A stretch of DNA of 48,154 bases. Source: Pyrenochaeta sp. MPI-SDFR-AT-0127. Its lineage: Eukaryota; Ascomycota; Dothideomycetes; Pleosporales; Cucurbitariaceae. A program made the position numbers and the translations under genes. The first letter of the stretch is position 1. Each line of letters begins with the position of its first letter. This document shows positions 41,940-48,154 of this stretch, one piece after another. The notes beneath the pieces were generated by a model. That model was given only the letters and a program-made list of their open reading frames with translations, had not been told where the DNA came from and ran no database searches. The stretch is from assembly GCA_020747015.1 (NCBI GenBank), contig JAGTJM010000121.1, positions 1-48,154 of the forward strand. The letters run 5' to 3'.

Positions 41940-43102
41940 ATGGCTCTCGAGACTGCTGCTGCCATTATCGGCATCATGGCTGCCGCAGGCAAAGTCGCCG
42001 AAACCCTGGGCCCAGTCGTCTCAGCGTTTGGAGATGTCGCTAAGAATGCGGCTGCTGTGCTTGTTGAGGTCAACCATATGCGCATCATCCTTTCCGCACT
42101 TCACAGCTATCTGGACGATCTAGAATCAAGCCCCCGTGTGCGTAGACAACTGATCCAGGTCGACCAACTAGTGGCTACGCTTACGGACGGCGTGCTTCTC
42201 TTCTCTGAATTGGAGGCACTTGTCCTTACTCTGCCCGCAGCAAGAGATGGTGTGTGGGATAGAACCAGATATGCGTGGAACGAATCCAAATTCGCTTCCA
42301 TCAAGTCGCGCATGCAGTGCTTCAAGAGTTCCATCACTGTCATGCTGAACATTCTTCAGTGGTGGGTCGCCATATCTCGCTTTGCCTCGTTCAAGCCTAA
42401 CACACTCTCAGCGAATCGGATCAGGAAGCACGTCGCAGTCGAAATGAGCTTCTTGCTGTCATGTCAATCCTAGTAGAAAGTAATCATGAGCTGCGCAGAC
42501 GGCTCGCCCGTTTAGAGACGTGTTCCAACGATGCAGAGTCCATCATCACCTATCGGCCCGGCAGCGTCATGACTTATCAGACAGCATTTCAAGGCACGAT
42601 GCCAAATCTCAATTACGGCACATCTGCTATGCCACTTACCGATTCTCAATTCGAGAGAATTCTGGAAGTCTCTAGAGTCTATCGCAGAGCAACAAATTGC
42701 GCCACAGATGCCTCATTTCACAGCTCCGTTGTTCGATCTCATGCATGGACTGTTCTATCCGGCATTAGTCTTTCTGACATATCAGTAATATCTGTTATAG
42801 GACTCCCCATCCAGTCCATTGACCTTACGAATGCCGAGCGCTACCATTTCCGCGATTGGGTGACTGTCGTGGATGGGTTTTCAACCGCAAGCGACAGGTG
42901 GGACCCGGCTGTTCCATCATCGCAACTCAGAAAAATAGCTGAAATCGATCCCATGTTTACTTGTCCATTTAATTCCTTGGAGACCTCGCCCCAAACACAT
43001 ATAACACGCCTTGAGAAACACCATGGTCCAGCTCCAACTCAGTCCTCCGTCATTGTCGTGGATTGTGTTTCCAAGTATGCAAACCCTGTACATCTGGTAT
43101 GA
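41940..43102 (+). CDS. Fungal STAND N-terminal-domain protein
   Basis: Predicted 370 aa in two exons: 41940-42361 and 42412-43102, with a 50-bp intron (GTGGGT...CTCAG). The N-terminus METAAAII-type helix (ALETAAAIIGIMAAAGKVAE), followed by helices with VNHMRIILSALHSYLDD and FSELEALVLTLP, matches the fungal N-terminal domain found on STAND NTPases and related proteins. After the junction the sequence SDQEARRSRNELLAVMSILV forms a helix. A second conserved block follows: FERILEVSRVYRRATNC and HAWTVLSGISLSDISVISVIGLPI. From memory, Dothideomycete relatives continue into a Ras-like GTPase domain. Here the last ~85 codons (after NAERYHF) are poorly conserved and end at a stop just before a Ras-like remnant. 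The true coding extent at the 3' end is therefore uncertain. Such domains are linked to fungal immunity-like or programmed-death signalling; no function is shown for this copy. Confidence 0.72.
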
Positions 43103-43130
43103 CGTTAACATACTCTCCATTCTCTATCAG

Positions 43131-43598
43131 CGTGACGCACTGACAAGACAGTTTGCTACACGTTCCACCATCAAGGACATAAAACCCTACTATAGTTGTT
43201 ACCATCGACCCAAGGGCTCCACAGATTCTGACCCGAATCTGGATTTTTTCATACCGGATTACACCGAAATCACAGATGAGCAGCAAAGGGTAGCAACGAG
43301 GTTGTCCTTGCTAACTGAAGGGCAGATGTGGATCTTGATCTACCATACTTCGTTACCATCCACTCTAGAGTACAACAAATCCATGATGGTATCTGCTCTG
43401 GCCCATTTAGAAAGTATACAGAAGACAATCCCAATCGTTATTTTTGGTGTGAACGACGGCGGGTGGCCAGCACAAATGTCCCAACGAGGAGCAGAGTTTG
43501 CTAGATCAATCGATGCTGATCATTTTACTTTACCGGGAGCTAGTATGGAGACTACGTCGCAATCCCTCGAGAGGTTTTTACTGTATTACATGCGGTAA
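43131..43598 (+). pseudogene. Decayed Ras-like GTPase domain
   Basis: An open frame follows directly after a CTATCAG acceptor-like site and reads RDALTRQF, where Ras proteins have K-S-A-L-T-xx-F after the P-loop. Later parts also align in order with Ras: a switch-I-like KPYYSCYHRP, a hydrophobic strand ILIYHTSLPSTLEYN like the Ras ILVYSITSRESF strand, PIVIFGVNDGG at the NKxD position and a C-terminal helix SLERFLLYYM. None of the GTP-binding motifs (GxxxxGKS, DTAGQE, NKxD, SAK) is intact. The preceding frame ends at 43102, and the normal-length intron (43075-43130, GTATGC donor) would shift the frame by one base. I call it a relic of a STAND-N/Ras fusion; a functional pseudo-GTPase cannot be excluded. 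Confidence 0.55.
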
Positions 43599-45305
43599 GG
43601 AGAGATGACTTGGCACTCGCAAGCTTCGAGCACCCCGATGGCTGAGCACGTGTCGCTGGAGTCTTGATATATTGGTAAGAGAACAACGTACCTCTGCTGA
43701 AGAGTTCAACAGGACTCATGCAACACCGACATGGTCTGAGTCGTTCTATAGGTTACAAGAATGGCTTTTACCAACATGCTGTCTGCATCTTAGCTCCGCT
43801 GACACAGGCTGCACAACCATCCACCAAACTGTGCAACGGTCGGCGGAGTGGCACGTACCTGAATGATTTGCAAGTCGACTATGATTGGCCTGCATACGCA
43901 TGACAGTGCCATGTTAACGACACGGTGATTGAGGCTAATGTGGAGAAGATGGCCATCATCTCGACAACCATCGAATGCTTTTCATCAGCACTGAACATCA
44001 AGAAGAAAACCAAGATATGCTTGGGGAATCAGTACACATCTTCACACCCTTAAACCAGCAATCACTACTGTGCACATAATCACGCTCGTGACCTTCGGTC
44101 TTGTCTCCACGGAAATGCAGACTTCGCACTGCGTTTTTACCGAAGACCGCTACGCCAGAAAGTTGGTCACTAGGAGAGATTGTCGGAACCATAGAACTTG
44201 TATATCAAGGCCCCTATACTAGCTTTCTTAATGACGTCGAATTGATTGGAATACCGCAATTCAGTATCAAAGATGCCTTATACAAACCTTATGCCATCTA
44301 GCCACAGCTTCTTGGGGAGATGAATGACTCACAGTGAAGTGCTACTGCACAATATACCTCTTAACAGTAAGTACCCCATTATTGTAGGATGATATTAGCT
44401 AAAGGAGTATCTCTAGTTGCAACACCTGTCGCTCCCATAATACTCTTCGAGGCTTGCAAGTGCTGTTCTATATTGTGATTTTGCGGTTAGAACTGTCAAT
44501 CAGGCACTACACTGCCAACTCGACACTGGGATAGCGACGTTAAAGTTTGGCTGAGCTTTGCCAGTCTTTCTTTTGTCCGGGGTGACTTGTGTTGCGGAGG
44601 GCACATCCATCACTAAGTGGCACTGAGAGATGCTCACCGTACATTATAACTCCATTGAGTATGGGCGCACTGCTCATCCATGCTTGGGAAATATAGTCTG
44701 CGGCCTGAAACCCTTGTAATTACACTGTTCCAGCTGCTATCCTGGCTGATTTGGTTGAGTTACATTTTAGCTTGTACACTATCGAGCATTAATCGTGCGT
44801 GTTCTCGAAAAGGACGCTGCAGGGATCGGGAATGTGCTTCTCCTATTGGCTGTTTTCCCGATTCGCCCCACATTGCTTGCAAGTGATCACCGTACATGTC
44901 CTGTCCAATACTATAAAGAAGGTTAGACTACTTCAAAGTAGACGTTAGAGAGATCCTAAGTTTACTATCATATAATGAAAATCGCTCGCATCGTCAGACC
45001 CACGGGAAATTCCCGAATTCATCGGCATTTATTCCGCACTACTCCGAGCCTGCATCGTAATCTCTTGGTCTAAACTACTAGGAGTATTACTTGTGGATGT
45101 GAACGGTTTTACTTATGTTGTAGCGTGGAATCTCGTGTTGTTTTGTACTATACTTCGTAATTTAAATTTATTGCCGTTACGAAAGCGACTATAAGTAGCC
45201 ATCGAGAACTCATGGTCTTCGCTCCTCATCACTTTGCCTGCTACGTCCAGGGCTTCCCTTTGCTTTGATTTTATACCAAAATTCGCCCTTTTCTTGTACT
45301 CATTC
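43599..45305. other. Long intergenic region with no convincing gene
   Basis: This 1.7-kb stretch contains only short open frames (for example 43672-43866 and 44101-44301) with no recognisable family. It also holds the promoter of the GH93 gene. A reverse CCAAT box (ATTGG near 44845) and one CreA-like CCGGGG near 44577 are present but unverified. No repeat or transposon remnant could be defined by eye. Confidence 0.45.
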
Positions 45306-46502
45306 ATGGGTCGCAATATGTTACGAGCTTTCATTGCTGCTGTTACTGCCATTGCGGCGTTTGCATCTCCAGCTGCGAGGGCCGCCGCTCCTCAACCATG
45401 GACCAATTTCAGCAATAATGGTGTCTTCTTCCCAAATCAATCTGCTACCAGCTGGCGTACCGTGTATGGTCGTACCCTGCAACTTCCAGACAACTCGATC
45501 CTGCTCTCCTGGGAAGACTATGATCCGACAGTGCAACTGACTTACTTCCCTATCTACAAGTCTGTTGATGGGGGTGCTACATTCCAGAACTTTTCACGGG
45601 TGAACGATCAGGTCAATGGCTGGGGCAACTGGTACCAACCATTCCTATATACACTTCCACAGGCCTTTGGAGGTTATCCAGCGGGTACAGTTTTGCTTGC
45701 TGGAGTTTCCACGCCTAGAAACCTCGCGCAAGCTTATATCGATTTGTACGCTAGCACCAATGGAGGCAAAGACTGGAATTTTGTGAGCCATATTGTTTAC
45801 GGACCCGGGCCTGAAACTATCGCACGGGGAGACAAAGCAGTTTGGGAGCCATTCTTGCTCATGCATCAAGGCCGGCTCATATGCTATTATTCCACCCAGG
45901 TCGATCCCAATCACAACCAAAAACTATCTCACACAACAACAACTGACTTACGGTCTTGGAGTAGCGAGGTCAATGATGTCGCACTAGCAGATCCCAATGT
46001 TCGGCCTGGCATGGCGACAGTTGCATACAGCCCCATCTCTAAAAAATATGTCATGACTTTCGAATTCTGTGGAGGTCCGATTGCTGGTGGATGCCCAGTG
46101 TACTACAAGGTCTCCGACTCTCCTCTTACCTTCGGATCTGCTGGCCTGCAGCCGATAATCCCAAACGATGGCAACCTGAACCCGAATGGAAGTCCATATG
46201 TCATTTGGACCGCCGAACCTGGATCTAATGGCAACAGAGGGCTATTCATTGCGAACGGAAATAGTCGCGAGGAGATTTTCGTTAATACAGATGCCGTTAA
46301 TCCTACCGGCTGGAAGCCGATTAATGTTGGTCAGTGGTCAGCGTATTCACGTGAGCTTCGCATCATCAACACGCCCGCAAACAGCGCGGCTGGAGGGACG
46401 AACAGGCTTCTGATTACCAACGGCGGCAACATGGGTTGCTCTGGATCATGCTATAATTGGGTGGCCAACGGCGTCATAAATATTCCGACATATCCCGCTT
46501 AG
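45306..46502 (+). CDS. Secreted GH93 exo-alpha-1,5-L-arabinanase-like glycosidase
   Basis: Single-exon gene, 398 aa from the chosen ATG. The N-terminus has a signal peptide (hydrophobic LRAFIAAVTAIAAFA, cleavage after ARA). The mature protein shows repeated beta-propeller strands: SILLSWEDYDP, FPIYKSVDGGATF, DQVNGWGNWYQPFLY and DLYASTNGGKDW. This sequence pattern matches fungal GH93 exo-arabinanases, which release arabinobiose from arabinan. By analogy with characterised GH93 enzymes, Glu181 (VWEPFLL) and Glu253 (MTFEFCGG) are the likely catalytic acids. The frame is open to an ATG at 45234, but that would place 24 residues before the signal peptide. Nearby M at 45318 is another possible start. 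It indicates capacity to digest pectin side chains in plant cell walls. The gene sits alone between two gene-poor stretches. Confidence 0.9.
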   Translation: MGRNMLRAFIAAVTAIAAFASPAARAAAPQPWTNFSNNGVFFPNQSATSWRTVYGRTLQLPDNSILLSWEDYDPTVQLTYFPIYKSVDGGATFQNFSRVNDQVNGWGNWYQPFLYTLPQAFGGYPAGTVLLAGVSTPRNLAQAYIDLYASTNGGKDWNFVSHIVYGPGPETIARGDKAVWEPFLLMHQGRLICYYSTQVDPNHNQKLSHTTTTDLRSWSSEVNDVALADPNVRPGMATVAYSPISKKYVMTFEFCGGPIAGGCPVYYKVSDSPLTFGSAGLQPIIPNDGNLNPNGSPYVIWTAEPGSNGNRGLFIANGNSREEIFVNTDAVNPTGWKPINVGQWSAYSRELRIINTPANSAAGGTNRLLITNGGNMGCSGSCYNWVANGVINIPTYPA

Positions 46503-48154
46503 TCTCTTATATTATAGCAGGCGCTTTACGCAATCGTAGGTAGTCATTTGTGGCAGTAAAATGAGAGAGATTAACGTGCTGTTACCATTCGTGCTTCCTT
46601 TTGAGATCAGAGGTGAATCTATCAACCTAGTCGATACCAAGTAGGATTTGAAAGACTCTGCTCAGTTTCTGAGTCTGTTCAATTCCGATTTCATGAAATT
46701 AAAAAGTAGCTCAGCGTATATGGCATAGCTATGAGTCTTAAAAAAGCTGATTCACAATATGCGTCTTACGGGTCCACATTTTTACTGTTTATCCATCCTG
46801 AGCAGCTTGCGTGACACCAAAATCAGCCTATGAAAGCCGAACTTGCTATCGCCTTGGCCTTCCACCATATCTATACATGTAAATTCTTTGTGATCTGTTC
46901 CCCAGATGTGCAATAGGGTCGCATACGGTGAAGTGCCTTTGCTACCATATTTAGCAAGGATACAATAACCATCATCACCAATCCACGGAATTCGCATAGA
47001 TATGGATCGGTGAGTATTTCAAGTAGTGAATGAGAACGAATTATGAGAAGACATGCTCACATTGAGTGGTGGAAGGCGGCAATTCGCACACTGGTTGCTG
47101 AACGCTGCATTCGATTTTGAATGGTAGCTAAAGTACGGTCGTAGGTCCATTGTTGCGACTATGCTAGGCTGGGAAGATGATCGAATATATCGTGATGTAG
47201 AGTTATGGCGACTTAGCAGCGCCTCAATTCCACTTCCAAAGTTCTCACAAGATAGACACTCTCTAAGAACAATAAAGATAGGCGGCGCATTCCCACAAGC
47301 AGAGACCACTGGATTGAGGCGCAAACTTCAAAAGTCGAGTTGCACACTGCGTACCCTTGAATTTGTAGATACTGCAAAAAAAATTGTCTTGTAGGAAATT
47401 ATATGTAGTGTTAGTGGTTAGTAGCATAAATATGTGCATGGAGCAATTCATAGTAGGTACATATGAATGCTTTGATTCTCTGAGAAAGGTGCTGAATGAT
47501 CATGATCAAGAAGAAAAGCGAAGTGACTTAAGTCAGCCTACGCGCAACCTAATATTTTCCAAAAGGACTTGTTCCTAGGAAAACTTCGGTCTCCGATTAT
47601 ATCAAAGAATTACAGTCAGCAGGTGAGAAACAGGGTGTGAAGCTAATAAAGATGGCTGGTGATGAATTATGCACTGGAGGACTAAAATGACCTCCATCAT
47701 GGCCGTGTTGATGGCGCTATTAGCTTGCTTTACCCCATCCACTATGGCTCTGGCTCAGACTTGATATGCGACCATGCTCTAACCCTTGAAGATATCTAGG
47801 TTGTAGGCTGAGGAACCTTTCCTGGTGCTGTTCCAAGGCTCGATATTTGTTTATGTTTAAAACTTTGCCTTCAAGTCTGGCGTCACATAGTTGAGTGAAA
47901 ATATTTGCCTCGAATAGGTGTAACGACACAGGAACAGTAGTGAATGTAACTCATGATTTATGCCGTGATAGAATTTAAACTACTTTGCCCGCCGCTATGT
48001 ATAAGTTAGAGAAATGCAACGTCCCTGCCTCACAACGCCCTTCTTCATCCATAGAATGTGCTCCGGTCCAATGTATTCAAGCACGAACTTTCCTAAACAT
48101 GAGAAGTTTGCTAGCATCTGGTGAAATAGACCTTCCCATGTGCATGTTCGGATA
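46503..48154. other. Long gene-poor right end, possible fragments on the minus strand
   Basis: This 1.65-kb stretch has no gene I can support. Minus-strand open frames at 46782-46997 and 47019-47324 could be exons of one small gene, but no clean splice joins them and no family is recognised. The last 700 bp carry only short open frames. No tRNA or transposon signature was seen. Confidence 0.4.

Noticed and set aside
43097..43130. A 34-bp intron that would fuse the STAND-N and Ras-like frames
   Set aside because: The length is below what fungal spliceosomes normally use, and the rival 56-bp intron has better signals.
43599..45305. Transposon remnant in the gene-poor stretch
   Set aside because: No transposase or reverse-transcriptase motif and no terminal inverted repeat could be seen.

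Overview
This window looks like nuclear DNA of a filamentous ascomycete (Pezizomycotina). A Dothideomycete, perhaps Pleosporales, is my best guess, from lineage-typical families: a fungal STAND N-terminal domain beside Ras-like sequence, a CFEM protein, CorA-like proteins and fungal-only membrane proteins. Nearly all genes are interrupted by short introns (44-102 bp) with GTRNGY-type donors and CTRAY-like branch sites. There is no operon structure. I see no transposon, rRNA, tRNA or CRISPR array. All exon boundaries below were joined by hand from splice signals, reading-frame continuity and family similarity; no transcript data were available.

Layout, left to right. Positions 1-4955: the 3' end of a J-domain/coiled-coil protein, a tandem dimeric alpha-beta-barrel protein, and a CorA-like membrane protein on the minus strand. 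Positions 5557-13701: a conserved housekeeping block made of TMA16 (ribosome biogenesis, minus) divergent from EXO1 (DNA repair nuclease, plus), then an RSC-type double-bromodomain/BAH chromatin remodeller subunit (minus) divergent from the OTU1 deubiquitinase (plus). Positions 14573-25100: fungal-specific genes, namely a multipass membrane protein, an Hsp70-like ATPase with seven exons, an unknown coiled-coil protein whose 5' end looks frameshifted, and a large membrane protein with a cysteine-rich ectodomain. Positions 26083-29915: a CFEM/GPI-type surface protein, a membrane-anchored thioredoxin with a WCPPC active site, and a small BTB protein. Positions 30348-39262: an ER DnaJ/TPR cochaperone (DNAJC3/P58IPK type) divergent from a GH5 steryl-glucosidase-like enzyme ending in a CaaX box, then an exportin-5/Msn5 karyopherin. 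Positions 39944-48154: a less gene-dense accessory end with a 2-oxoglutarate/Fe(II) oxygenase, a STAND-N protein followed by a decayed Ras-like domain, a secreted GH93 exo-arabinanase, and long stretches with no convincing gene.

The genes are mostly independent housekeeping or accessory units. Shared themes are protein quality control (two J-domain proteins, an Hsp70-like protein and OTU1, all over the window rather than clustered) and plant-surface or environmental interaction (CFEM protein, GH93, GH5). The most unusual items are the STAND-N/Ras relic, the apparent single-base frameshift near 20594, the anchored WCPPC thioredoxin, the CaaX-tailed GH5 enzyme, and two abutting perfect palindromes upstream of the oxygenase gene. 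No clear undescribed multi-gene system is evident.
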